Assembly (NCBI RefSeq): GCF_014596565.1
Contig: NZ_NOIN01000002.1
Span: 717,945-781,944 of the forward strand
DNA: 64,000 nt
Source of the DNA: Pseudomonas sp. PSB18
GTDB lineage: Bacteria; Pseudomonadota; Gammaproteobacteria; Pseudomonadales; Pseudomonadaceae
Direction: 5' to 3'
Positions 9,690 to 18,500 of the stretch are shown here, in pieces (position 1 is the first letter of the stretch; each line of letters starts with the position of its first letter). The notes under the pieces were generated by a model. The model saw nothing but the letters and a program-made list of their open reading frames with translations. It searched no databases and had not been told where the DNA came from. The translations under genes were made by a program, and so were the position numbers.

Positions 9690-10337
9690 ATGAATAACCC
9701 ATCCTACCGCCCCCAGGGCTGGCAGCTGTTCGGCCTGATCGGTGCGCTGGTGGTGGCGATGAGCATCACGGCGGTCGCTGTCCAACCCGACCTGGTCGAG
9801 GGACTGCGCAGCGCCATCCGCGCCACCGCCCGTTCCTCCTTCGCATTGTTCCTGATCGCATTCACCGCATCGGCTTTCGCCGTACTGGTGCCTTCGCCGC
9901 TCGCCAAGGCACTGGTTCGGGAACGGCGTTTCATCGGCCTTGCCTTTGCCTTCTCGCACCTGGTGCACGCCGTGCTGATCTACGCCTACGGGCAGCTCAA
10001 CACCGAGTTCTGGCCGGCCCGCACCGTGGCAAACAACATCCCGGGCGGGACCGCCTACACCTTCATCGTGCTGATGGCGCTGACCTCATTCAAAGCGCCT
10101 GCCCGGCTGCTGGGGCCCAAGGCTTGGAAGACCTTGCATGTCACTGGCATGTGGGTCATCGCCGCCGTATTCGCCCTCTCCAACTTCAAGCGCATCCCGA
10201 TGAGTGACTGGTACGTGCTGCCCTTCGGCATCACCTGCGCCGCCGTGGCGATCCGCCTGGTCGGCAAGCTGGCCATCGCCAACAAACGCAGCCAAGCCAG
10301 GCAGGCATCGATACGCCGGGCGGCGGTGATCTCCTGA
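9690..10337 (+). CDS. Ferric-reductase-like transmembrane protein
   Basis: 215 residues with about six hydrophobic helices. Histidines in [12 protein letters not shown] (about 98-109) and [16 protein letters not shown] (about 151-166) are spaced as in the heme-binding helices of ferric reductase/MsrQ-like membrane domains. There is no attached flavin domain. The ATG at 9690 follows CAGGAGATCTTGCC, a good ribosome site. It lies downstream of the two-component pair with 213 bp between, so it may be a target of that pair or part of a separate unit with the two hydrolases behind it. Confidence 0.7.
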   Translation: MNNPSYRPQGWQLFGLIGALVVAMSITAVAVQPDLVEGLRSAIRATARSSFALFLIAFTASAFAVLVPSPLAKALVRERRFIGLAFAFSHLVHAVLIYAYGQLNTEFWPARTVANNIPGGTAYTFIVLMALTSFKAPARLLGPKAWKTLHVTGMWVIAAVFALSNFKRIPMSDWYVLPFGITCAAVAIRLVGKLAIANKRSQARQASIRRAAVIS

Positions 10338-10435
10338 GCTCGCAGCCAGCAAAGCTGGCCTTCTCAGACACGACATATTTCTCCAATACATTTCAGAGGC
10401 CGTCATCCCGACTGCCTAAAACAAGGAAGCAAAAA

Positions 10436-11293
10436 ATGAGCACCAGCACCCCTACCCAGAACGGCAGCTATATCACCACCCAGGACGGCGTACAGCTCTA
10501 CTACAAGGACTGGGGCCCGAAGGATGGACAAGTCGTCACCTTCAGCCATGGCTGGCCGCTGAATTCGGATAGCTGGGAATCACAGATGCTGTTCCTGGCT
10601 GACCAAGGCTACCGGGTGATCGCCCACGACCGCCGCGGCCATGGCCGCTCCAGCCAGCCGTGGGAAGGCAACGACATGGATCACTACGCCGATGACCTGG
10701 CCGCTGTGATCAACGCCCTGGATCTCAAAGACGTCACCCTGGTGGGCTTCTCCACCGGTGGCGGCGAAATCACCCGCTACATCGGTCGCCACGGTACCGC
10801 TCGGGTGAAGAAGGCCGCATTGATCAGCGCCGTGCCACCAATGATGCTCAAGACCGCAGACTACCCGGGCGGCCTGCCGATCGAAGTGTTCGACGGCCTG
10901 CGCCAGGCCTCGCTGGACAACCGCTCGCAGCTGTATCGCGACATCGCCTCGGGCCCGTTCTTCGGCTTCAACCGCGACGGGGCGAAGGTCTCTCAGGGGC
11001 TGATCGATTCGTTCTGGGTGCAGGGCATGCAAGCGGGCCACAAGAACACCTACGACTGCATCGCGGCGTTCTCGGCGACGGACTTCCGCGCCGACCTGGC
11101 CAAGTTCGACGTGCCGACCCTGATCGTGCATGGCGACGACGACCAGATCGTCCCGATTGACGCCTCCGCCCATGCCGCCGCCAGGCTGGTACGCAACGCC
11201 GAGCTGATCGTCTACCCGGGTGCGCCCCACGGCCTGACCGACACCCACAAGGATCGCCTGAATCAGGACCTGTTGAACTTCCTGGGTCAGTAA
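10436..11293 (+). CDS. Alpha/beta hydrolase, non-heme chloroperoxidase/arylesterase type
   Basis: 285-residue alpha/beta-hydrolase. Oxyanion region [12 protein letters not shown], nucleophile elbow GFSTGGGE (Ser about 114), acidic residue in [11 protein letters not shown] and catalytic His in [10 protein letters not shown]. This layout is that of the cofactor-free haloperoxidase/aryl esterase group, including the GFSTGGGE elbow and a cap between strands 6 and 7. No signal peptide. Ribosome site AAGGAAG before the ATG. The actual substrate cannot be read from the sequence. Confidence 0.88.
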   Translation: MSTSTPTQNGSYITTQDGVQLYYKDWGPKDGQVVTFSHGWPLNSDSWESQMLFLADQGYRVIAHDRRGHGRSSQPWEGNDMDHYADDLAAVINALDLKDVTLVGFSTGGGEITRYIGRHGTARVKKAALISAVPPMMLKTADYPGGLPIEVFDGLRQASLDNRSQLYRDIASGPFFGFNRDGAKVSQGLIDSFWVQGMQAGHKNTYDCIAAFSATDFRADLAKFDVPTLIVHGDDDQIVPIDASAHAAARLVRNAELIVYPGAPHGLTDTHKDRLNQDLLNFLGQ

Positions 11294-11367
11294 ACCGATT
11301 GCCCCGCTCATGTGCCGCCCAGGGCCGCACATGAGCACCGCCTACCCATAAATGAAAAGGAATGATC

Positions 11368-12171
11368 ATGCTCAATATCAAATCGCTCTTGGCCGCCACC
11401 ATCACCGCAGCAATGGCGCTGACTTCCCTTCAGAGCACAGCCGCCGCGCAACCCGACGCCGCCAAGCCCACCGTCGTGCTGGTGCATGGCGCCTTCGCCG
11501 AATCGTCCAGCTGGAATGGCGTCGCCACCCGGTTGCTGAGCCAGGGCTACCCGGTGGTGGCAGCCGCCAACCCGCTGCGCGGCGTGAAGCAAGACGCCGA
11601 CTATGTCGCCGACATCGTCGAGCATACCGCTGGCCCGGTGATCCTGGTAGGCCACTCCTACGGTGGAGCGGTGATCACCAACGCCGTGCATGACAACCCG
11701 CGGGTCAAAGCGCTGGTCTACGTCGCGGCCTTCGCCCCGGACAAAGGTGAAACCGCCATCGAACTGTCGGGCCGTTACCCGGGCGGCACCCTCGGGCCGA
11801 CCCTGGCCGCACCGGTGCCACTGGACGACGGCAATAAAGACCTCTACATCCAGCAGGACAAATTCGGCCAACAGTTCGCCGCCGACGTTCCCGCCGCCGA
11901 GTCCGCACTGATGGCCGCCACCCAACGGCCCATCAGCGAGGCGGCCTTGAAGGAAGCCTCTGGCGACCCGGCCTGGAAAAAACTGCCGTCCTGGTTCATC
12001 TACGGCTCGGCGGACAAGAACATCCCCGAGGCTGCCCTGAAGTTCATGGCCGACCGTGCGGGCTCGAAAAAGACCGTCACCGTCCCAGGCGCCTCCCACG
12101 TGGTGATGACGTCCAACCCGGAGAAAGTTGCGGATCTGATCGTTGAAGCGGCGCAGGCCAGTTCCAAATGA
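11368..12171 (+). CDS. Exported alpha/beta hydrolase
   Basis: 267 residues. Signal peptide of about 28 residues (MLNIKSLLAATITAAMALTS..., cleavage near AAA), then an alpha/beta hydrolase fold: VVLVHGAFAESSSW (oxyanion), LVGHSYGGAVI (nucleophile Ser), IYGSADKNIP (acid) and PGASHVVMTSNP (His). This is the EstC/salicylate-esterase-like compact group. ATG 11368 is preferred over the in-frame ATG 6 bp upstream because AAAGGA lies 7-8 bases before it. It follows the cytoplasmic hydrolase by 74 bp, same strand. Confidence 0.88.
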   Translation: MLNIKSLLAATITAAMALTSLQSTAAAQPDAAKPTVVLVHGAFAESSSWNGVATRLLSQGYPVVAAANPLRGVKQDADYVADIVEHTAGPVILVGHSYGGAVITNAVHDNPRVKALVYVAAFAPDKGETAIELSGRYPGGTLGPTLAAPVPLDDGNKDLYIQQDKFGQQFAADVPAAESALMAATQRPISEAALKEASGDPAWKKLPSWFIYGSADKNIPEAALKFMADRAGSKKTVTVPGASHVVMTSNPEKVADLIVEAAQASSK

Positions 12172-12187
12172 TGATCGCGTACTGACT

Positions 12188-12386
12188 AAAAAACCCGGCG
12201 CAGGATGCTAATGCCAGTCAGTTAAGGATCAAACGGCACAAACCCTGTGGGAGCAAAGCTTGCTCGCGATAGCGACAGATCAGTCAACATCGTTGCTGAC
12301 TACTTACCGCAATCGCGAGCAAGCTTTGCTCCCACAGGTTTATGGCTTAACTGATCGGCATCAGGCGCAGGACGCCGGTTTTTTTA
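12188..12386. repeat. REP doublet nested inside a long inverted repeat
   Basis: The inner part (12243-12338) is a 'GTGGGAGCAAAGCTTGCTCGCGAT' REP pair in inverted orientation. Around it lie further complementary segments: aaaaaacccggcg (12188-12200) against cgccggttttttt (12373-12386), and tgccagtcagttaagg against cttaactgatcggca. The complete block can fold into one extended hairpin ending in a T-run, so it probably also terminates the hydrolase transcript. No gene is supported here. Confidence 0.75.
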
Positions 12387-12437
12387 TTACGAAGCGCCCC
12401 AAAAAGCGCCGCTCAATCAGAGATCAGACCCCATTCC

Positions 12438-12532
12438 CCCTGTGGGAGCGAGCCTGCTCGCGATGGGGCCCTGTCAGCCGACATCTCCGTTCACTGACAG
12501 AGCACTATCGCGAGCAGATTCGCCCCCACAGG
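12438..12532. repeat. REP doublet
   Basis: Inverted pair of 'CCTGTGGGAGCGAGCCTGCTCG' units separated by about 45 bp, with several mismatches in the right arm (attcgcccccacagg), i.e. a decaying copy. It lies between the exported hydrolase and the convergent nuclease gene. Confidence 0.8.
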
Positions 12533-12555
12533 TGATGGACCAATCAATCAACTGC

Positions 12556-13521
12556 TTAAAACCTCATCCTGAAAACAAGCGGGCAATGGTCAGAGCCCTT
12601 CATCGGCACAGGAAACTCCGATAACGAACCGGCCACATAGCGCTTTCTTAACTCGCGAGTCATCAATGCGTGGTCAATGAACCATTTGGAGCCTCCGCCC
12701 CGGCATTCGGGAAGGGCCTCATAACCTTCGGTTGGGCGAAACAATCTGGCAGCAGACGGCTCGCCATCTGAAAGCTCAGCAAAAAGACTCACTTCTGGCG
12801 CTGTTTCGTGTTCAACCTCCGCGTCAAATCGACGATTGAAATCGCCGATAATCATTGCGGAAGCGCCAGACTGGATTGCCTTATCGAGCCAGGTTTCCAG
12901 GGCTGGTGCTTGCCTTCTAAGCACGTCGCAGGTGACGACCCCGTTGGCTTTATCGCGCTCGGTCGCATAGCCGCTGTTCAATGCCTGGTCAAAACAGCCA
13001 CTTTTGAGGTGTACGGATAAAAGCTTGAGGGTCATGCCCTTGATCGTCACGGGTAACTCCGCGCCATGGCGAGCATGACTCTTGAAGGCCTCTCCAAGCG
13101 GGCGAACATCGCCGAGCCTCCCGACCTCAAGCCTGCTGGATTTGCGGACAACAAACCCCGTGCGCTGTATCCAAGGGCTCTGCATGTTCACATAGAAATC
13201 GTACTGATCCTGCGGCCAGATCTGCTGAAGCGCCTCAGGACTCTCGACTTCCTGCACGGCAATCACATCAGCATTCAGCTGTGCCGCCACGGCTTTCATG
13301 TCCGCTATCTGCGCCGGCGATTTGCATTCCCACCGGTAGGGGTGTGTTTCTTCAAGTCGCTCGCGATCAGCGGCCTTGATTTGGGAGCACTCCTCGAACT
13401 GACGCTGACTGAGCGGAGCCGACCGCTGCCATTCCAGGTTCCATGTTGCGAAGGTGAGGGTTTCAGCCAGGGCCGGGTGTGAGAGGCAGGTAAGCGATAA
13501 GGCCAAATACAGTGGTTTCAT
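12556..13521 (-). CDS. Exported endonuclease/exonuclease/phosphatase (EEP) family protein
   Basis: 321 residues. Signal peptide at 1-19 (LTCLSHPALA). The EEP fold is recognisable from TFATWNLEW (Asn metal ligand), AVQEVESPE (Glu), SVHLKSGC (His), IIGDFNRRF (Asp/Asn) and the C-terminal GSDHCPLVFRM (catalytic Asp-His). Secreted or periplasmic members degrade DNA or act on phosphodiesters; which one applies here is not evident. Several Cys suggest disulfides in the periplasm. It is transcribed alone. Confidence 0.88.
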   Translation of the reverse strand: MKPLYLALSLTCLSHPALAETLTFATWNLEWQRSAPLSQRQFEECSQIKAADRERLEETHPYRWECKSPAQIADMKAVAAQLNADVIAVQEVESPEALQQIWPQDQYDFYVNMQSPWIQRTGFVVRKSSRLEVGRLGDVRPLGEAFKSHARHGAELPVTIKGMTLKLLSVHLKSGCFDQALNSGYATERDKANGVVTCDVLRRQAPALETWLDKAIQSGASAMIIGDFNRRFDAEVEHETAPEVSLFAELSDGEPSAARLFRPTEGYEALPECRGGGSKWFIDHALMTRELRKRYVAGSLSEFPVPMKGSDHCPLVFRMRF

Positions 13522-13579
13522 GGCGGGAGAGTTCCAAGCGCGATGGCGGTGGGAGTCCAGGAAACGGCACTGCTTTTAG

Positions 13580-13741
13580 CCGCTGTTTGAGCGTAGCAGC
13601 CACCTTGTCGCTACAGAGTTCTATCCAAATGAAATCCTACCCACCTACCATGCGGGTGACGTACTGGTCAGCATCGAGGCACAGGTCAACGGCGGTATCG
13701 GCCCGCAACGCACCCTCTCGACGTTAATCATCAAGACCTGA
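13580..13741 (+). pseudogene. C-terminal remnant of an unidentified gene
   Basis: A 53-codon open frame without an ATG, bounded upstream by an in-frame TAG (13577-13579), reads PLFERSSHLVATEFYPNEIL ... VLVSIEAQVNGGIGPQRTLS ... IKT. The composition is that of a real beta-rich protein end. The frame ends 12 bp before the next gene, at the distance expected for an operon partner. I read it as the tail of a gene whose front has been lost. The family is not recognised. Confidence 0.4.
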
Positions 13742-13753
13742 CTGGAGACCTAT

Positions 13754-13996
13754 ATGTCCGTAATTACTCAGGTGGTCATTGCCTTGGTGGTGTCCTTTCT
13801 GCTCGATCGGTTTCTCAAGCCGTATCTGCTGCGCAAGTGGCTGGGAGTGGCGTTGGTGGCGACGGGTGCGGTTGGTTCCGTTGTGGCAGGCCAGAGCCGC
13901 TTGTTGGGGTTTGATCTGGGGTTGTGGGCGGTTTTTGCCGTGGCGATTGGGATGGGATTGTTCATGAAGCGGCGGCGGTTTGAGCAGGTTGATTGA
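13754..13996 (+). CDS. Small membrane protein of unknown function
   Basis: 80 residues. Three hydrophobic segments are visible (VITQVVIALVVSFLLDRF, GVALVATGAVGSVVAG, LGLWAVFAVAIGMGLF), with a basic C-terminus (MKRRRFEQVD). A GGAG site precedes the ATG by 8 bases. It sits directly behind the gene remnant at 13580, so it may be the surviving half of an operon. No known family is claimed. Confidence 0.55.
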   Translation: MSVITQVVIALVVSFLLDRFLKPYLLRKWLGVALVATGAVGSVVAGQSRLLGFDLGLWAVFAVAIGMGLFMKRRRFEQVD

Positions 13997-14013
13997 AGGG
14001 CAGGCAGATGGCC

Positions 14014-14137
14014 CCGTGGCGAGGGAGCTTGCTCCCGCTTGAGTGCGAAGCACTCATAAAAAACGCCACGCCGCCCATGTCAGTCCACTACCTTGTGGCG
14101 AGGGGATTCATCCCCGCTGGGCTGCGAAGCAGACCCA
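14014..14137. repeat. Tandem pair of 'GTGGCGAGGGAGCTTGCTCCC' REPs
   Basis: Two direct copies of another pseudomonad REP family: 14014-14057 (gtggcgagggagcttgctcc then a small gagtgcgaagcactc hairpin) and 14092-14137 (gtggcgaggggattcatccc then gggctgcgaagcagaccc). The rest of the gap to the terminator at 14329 (about 190 bp) shows nothing I can support as a gene. Confidence 0.7.
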
Positions 14138-14328
14138 ATACAGTCAATACGTCTGTCTGACGCACTATTGCTGCTTTCCTGTTAGTTTTCCTTTGCAGCA
14201 AGCACGTTCCTCCAGTACGATCCGTGTGCGCGCAGGCTCTGTGTTGGTGGTTCACAACAATCTCTTCACGGTTTCTGCTGCTGCTCCCCTGACGTAGGTT
14301 GTGCTTCATCAGGGTCGAATTCCTAAAC

Positions 14329-14360
14329 AAAAGCCCGCTTACGCGGGCTTTTGTTTTTTT
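14329..14360. terminator. Strong bidirectional terminator
   Basis: Stem aaaagcccgc/gcgggctttt with a TTAC loop and a T-run on the plus side (ttttgttttttt) and A-run on the other. The broken hxlR frame on the minus strand reads into this hairpin before its stop codon. Confidence 0.85.
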
Positions 14361-14803
14361 AGCCTCTTCTCTACTGAGCGGGCCCGATTAGTCCCCAACC
14401 TCACCCTCCAACCGACCCCGCCGCACCGCACCGCCATAATCTCCGGAATCTTCTCCTCAATCCAATTCACCATCACCTCAAGATGCTCCGCCGCCTCCCG
14501 CCCCAACGGCGTCAAGCTGTACTCCACATGCGGCGGCACCACCGGCAGCGATTTGCGGTTGACCAACCCGTCCGATTCAAGCCCCTGCAACGTCTGCGAC
14601 AGCATCTTCTCACTGACCCCGCCAATCTTGCGGCGCAGCTCGCTGAAGCGGTGCATTCCGCCCAGAAGGATGACCAGCACCAGCACACCCCAGCGGCTGG
14701 TCATGTGCTTAAGGACTTCACGAGAAGGGCTGTCGGCGCTCAGTACATCGCCGCGTCAAACAGCGGCGGTAAACGGCTCGGAATTTCCGGTGGGTGTGTC
14801 CAC
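14339..14803 (-). pseudogene. HxlR-family redox regulator with internal stop codon
   Basis: HxlR proteins are winged-helix repressors, often redox-sensing, beside quinone oxidoreductase genes. The helix-turn-helix part is clear: TSRWGVLVLVILLGGMHRFS, ELRRKIGGVSEKMLSQTLQG, PPHVEYSLTPLG. Translation from a GTG at 14803 (VDTPTGNSEPFTAAV) meets TGA at 14756-14758 in the same frame, then resumes RGDVLSADSPSREVLKHM. The residue that is Cys in typical members of this group (ADCPSR) is Ser here. A shortened product from ATG 14704 would still contain the wing and helices. The C-terminus runs into the terminator. Pseudogene or shortened repressor. Confidence 0.65.
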
Positions 14804-14804
14804 G

Positions 14805-14842
14805 ATACTTACCTTTATGTACGTACTTACAAAAAGTTACTT
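14805..14842. promoter_or_regulatory. Candidate HxlR operator between hxlR and qor
   Basis: Two TACTTAC elements (14806-14812 and 14824-14830) lie 18 bp apart, around a TATGTACGTAC palindromic core and followed by AAAAGTTAC. GTAC/TTAC-type repeats in the divergent spacer are typical for HxlR control of the adjacent oxidoreductase gene. This is inference from layout only. Confidence 0.4.
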
Positions 14843-14853
14843 TGGTCTCTAGG

Positions 14854-15240
14854 ATGGCTTTTCGTCCTTTCCCCATCAAGGTATTTGTCACGATCGCCAT
14901 CACCGGAGCCTCCGGCCAACTGGGCCGTCTCGTTATCCAGTCCCTGCTTGAACGCGTGCCAGCCGAGCAAGTCATCGCCCTGGTCAGAGACCCCGGCAAA
15001 GTCCAGGACCTCGCCGCACAGGGTGTGGTTGTGCGCACAGCCGACTACAACCAACCGGCTACATTGACCGCCGCGCTCAAAGGTGTCGATAAACTGCTGT
15101 TGATCTCCTCCAACGAACTGGGTAACCGCGCCGCCCAACACCGCGCCGTGATCGATGCCGCCAAGGCCGCGGGTGTCACACTCCTGGCCTACACCAGCGT
15201 CCTGCACGCCGATACCTCCATCGGGGCTTTGTCGTACTAA
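14854..15240 (+). pseudogene. NAD(P)H:quinone oxidoreductase (QorB-like), truncated
   Basis: Atypical SDR of the NmrA/QorB group: TIAITGASGQLGRLVIQSLL, VIALVRDPGKVQDLAAQG, VVVRTADYNQPATLTAALKG, LLLISSNELGNRAAQHRAVI, LLAYTSVLHADTS. The family is about 285 residues; the frame here ends after about 115 residues of homologous sequence with a foreign tail (IGALSY*), just where the island begins. The usual start codon in front of TIAITGAS is absent (GTC ACG ATC); the nearest in-frame ATG is 14854, which adds 12 residues. Substrate-binding half missing, so surely inactive as an oxidoreductase. Confidence 0.75.
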
Positions 15241-15243
15241 AGA

Positions 15244-15269
15244 TGGCGGAGGCGATGGGATTCGAACTC
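15244..15269 (-). other. tRNA-Ser 3'-end-like fragment (possible att remnant)
   Basis: On the minus strand this reads GAGTTCGAATCCCATCGCCT then CCGCCA: the conserved T-loop (TTCGAATCC), an acceptor half (CGCCTCC), discriminator G and CCA, as in a pseudomonad tRNA-Ser. The T-stem is not complementary and no other tRNA arms follow, so this is not a functional tRNA. Such 3' ends are common attachment sites for integrative elements. Confidence 0.6.
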
Positions 15270-15396
15270 TTGGACTATTACAGTGGACAGTTTTCAAGGC
15301 GAAGAATTAACTGTTTAAAATCAATATGTTGGGCCCGCTAGGTTTCCACATCAACGTAGTTCGGATTGGCGTATTCCAATCGAATGATGCCAAGGT

Positions 15397-15519
15397 ATGA
15401 AAGCTCATGGGCTCTTGGACTGGACAGTCTGGTGGCATTTCAATATCGTGAATGTTGATGCGAATGGCAATGAGCTTCTATTTCTTGTTCAGCTTTGGAG
15501 AGTAGCTAAATGGAATTAA
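15397..15519 (+). CDS. Possible 40-aa leader ORF or gene tail before dtcA
   Basis: Frame MKAHGLLDWTVWWHFNIVNV ... ELLFLVQLWRVAKWN, ending 13 bp before dtcA. Trp-rich but otherwise protein-like. Ribosome site is poor (CCAAGGT directly at the ATG). A second short frame with a good GGAGAG site (15510-15542, MELREYMNEL*) overlaps the dtcA start codon. On the other strand 15338-15438 also reads as a protein tail (YLGIIRLEYANPNYVDVET*). At most one of these is likely real. Confidence 0.25.
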   Translation: MKAHGLLDWTVWWHFNIVNVDANGNELLFLVQLWRVAKWN

Positions 15520-15531
15520 GAGAGTACATGA

Positions 15532-18500
15532 ATGAGCTCTAAACGTCAGAAGCTCGTTATCACGTCCGCGAAAGAGTTTGTAAGAGCTATTCATAGTTAT
15601 TCTAAAGCAGGAAGGAACTCAGCGCCTTCTTTGCGGCTTGGCTTAGGAAACGCTAGGACCCTCACAGATAGCCTGCAGTTTTCTAAAATTGTTGATGAGA
15701 TTCGAATAACACCTCTCTATTTAAAATTAATAGCGCCGACCCAATTCCCGGAGTCTCTCTCCGATATGAGGAAGGGTGTGCCGGCTATTTATAGGCTGGA
15801 GTCGCAGGAGGAGCTGATCTGGACAGCTGCCGTGTTATCGGTTTTTAAAGAAAAACTTAGTGGTTTTTTACTAATTAAGAATGAATTTGATGAGGCATTT
15901 TTAAGTGGGAAGTTTCAAGAGGCGCTGGATTTGCTCGTGCAAATCGAGAAGATTTATGGTGTTTCAATTTGGTTGTTGAAAAATAAAATTAGCGTACTGC
16001 AACTAACTTATGGGTTGAAGGAACAGAAGGATTTTTTGGAGGAGATAGTGAGTACTGAGTTTTTCAGTATTCATGGTGCATTAGTCGCATATCACACAAG
16101 TCTACGCAGCGAAGAAAATGTAACTTTTGCGGAAGTGGAAAGTGAGCTAGAGGCATTTCCTGGCGATATTTCATATTATTTTACTTATCATTTGACGCCA
16201 GCGAACCTAGATAGGATTGAGAACACAGCTATAGTGCAGTCAGTCGAGGAAACTCAAACTTTGATCGATAGGCTATTAGCTCACATTGCGATGCTTAAGT
16301 TGTACTTTGCGCGAGATGAAGGTACCGAACGCGCTCTGAATGAAATTGTTAGGCTATCATCGTGGATACCTGATCCTTCAATTCAAAATATTGTTCATTT
16401 GGTTACCAAACAACCAGCTCCTATTAATGCTAATGAGCTAAACATTTACGAGAGATATGCATTAGGTCAGTACGGAATCAAGAATGTTAAAAGTGCGGAG
16501 ATGCTTGAGGTCTTAGCTTATGATAAAGCGTATGGTAATGACCATGGAAATGAGGGCAGCAAAAGCATAATTAGTGAAGCTATTAGCTTGATGGCCAAAA
16601 CTGTAACCTATGCAAGCGAGCAAATTAAAATAAAAAATAGACTTGGTAAGCTGGCGATGATTTCTCCATCCTTATCATTGTCGATAAATATATCGAATTT
16701 TCTTGAGAATGCTGGGCATATACCAGCGGTTGATAAAAAAACGCTGAAATCAAATCTGTCTTTAATCTGCGGTTCGTTGGCTAATCCGAAAAGCTGGAGC
16801 TCGCTAAAGGATAGAAGGTTTGCGCGTGGCTTCGTTGCAGATCTCACAGCGGATCAGCTTGAGTTCAATACAGTGAAATTATTTTACTATATGGAGCTTG
16901 GTTTTGAGGAAGGTACTCGAGGGATACTAGCTCTAAATTTGCCGGACTATCGGGTTAATACATATGCTGGGCATTTGGCGTATAAGTTAGAGAGATATAA
17001 TGATGCGGAAAAGTATTATGCACTAGCATTAGCATCTCCTATTTCTTTTCCTAAAGATAGGGTGAGATCATACTTATTCGACTCCGTGTTTGCTCAGGGA
17101 AAGATAGAAGTGGCGGTCAAGCTGGCAGTGGAACACTGCTTGTGCAATCCTAATGTTGTCGATTTATATCCATTGGCAAAGCTATCCAATGCTGCTTTAG
17201 CTATAAAAAAACTCAGGTCAGATATTACCACCGCAATACTCATACATTTAACAGCACGTCATGTTCATTCAAAGTGGGAAAGAAAACTTTCTGATATTCA
17301 TGAGAATGTACTCTATGTCGCAGGTGTAGAAAAGCCCTCTGAGCTTATTAAAGTGCAGTCAAGATATGAGTTGGTAATGCTTATATACTTTCTAAGATAT
17401 GTTTGTGTATCAAGGATTCTGGATGATAGCAGCGCGTACGATTCTGTAGAGGAAATTGAAGCGGAACGAATCGCTATATGTCAGTGGCTGGCTGTCATCG
17501 ATCCAGATTGTAAGGCTGCATATGCATCTGAAATTAAGGATATTACCAGAAATGAAAATATAGCGAGTGTTTGGCATCAATTTCAATCGAGTAAGGTTTA
17601 TGTAGATGAGGATGGTCTTAAAAATTTCCTTGCTCCTTCGTTCAAGGAGACGTTTCATAGATATATCATTCTAAGGGACTCACCTTCGCTTAACACCCAA
17701 GCTGAAAAATTAGCAAAGGCCTTGGAGAAAATACTAAAGGACGTCAATTCCGGCTTTAAGAACATAAAGTTACCTGCTTCGGAAGCAGAGTCGTTATTCG
17801 ATACTATGATTTACCAGTTTTTGAGCGCGTTTGCTACTCATCCAGCCTATGGTCTCGATACTCATCTATCCACAGCTGTTAGGCACGGCGTCTTTGAAGG
17901 ACATATACGTACAGCGCTTATTAATGTTTTGTGTACAAAGAATGAAAGTGGGTATGTGTTGGCGGAGTTGCTTCAACAAAAAATCGCCTGCCATGGTGAT
18001 GCAGTTGACAATATGCGAGCTGCATTTGGTAGGTTCACCAAGAAGATTGAATCCCTCATAGAGCTATATTTGACAGATTACTTTCGTATTTGCTCGGATG
18101 TATCACCGTCAGGACTATTTAGTTTTTCTCTATCGGATGAGATGCGTTCTGAAGCCATGGTCCGGATGAGTACAATATCCGATTATGATGACTTTATGAG
18201 TGAGTTTTTTTCGATAGCATGGCTCCTTACGGAAAACTCAACCGAGATGATAAAAGATCACCTGGCAAACTCGCTGGGCAAGCAGATTTACCAAGCTTTT
18301 GATCTAGTTCTTGATGGCTTGAAGCCTGCGCTTAATAATATTGCCTTTGCCATAGTCGAGAAGGAAGTAGTTGAAGCTAGGCTTCGTATTCAGAGAACTT
18401 TGGAAGATATGGCGGGATGGTTTAATCGACCTCAAACCTCACATCCAGAAGAAATCGATATGGAGATGGTGGTTGTAGTTGCGCTTAAACAAATTGCTAA

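Noticed and set aside
12188..12532. A CRISPR array
   Set aside because: The repeats are inverted pairs of unequal spacing that match pseudomonad REP elements; no cas genes are present.
14088..14330. An 80-codon minus-strand frame before the terminator at 14329
   Set aside because: It overlaps a REP, has no ribosome site and no recognisable family; not supported.
15244..15269. A tRNA gene at the island edge
   Set aside because: Only the 3' part matches; the T-stem does not pair, and the anticodon and D arms are missing.
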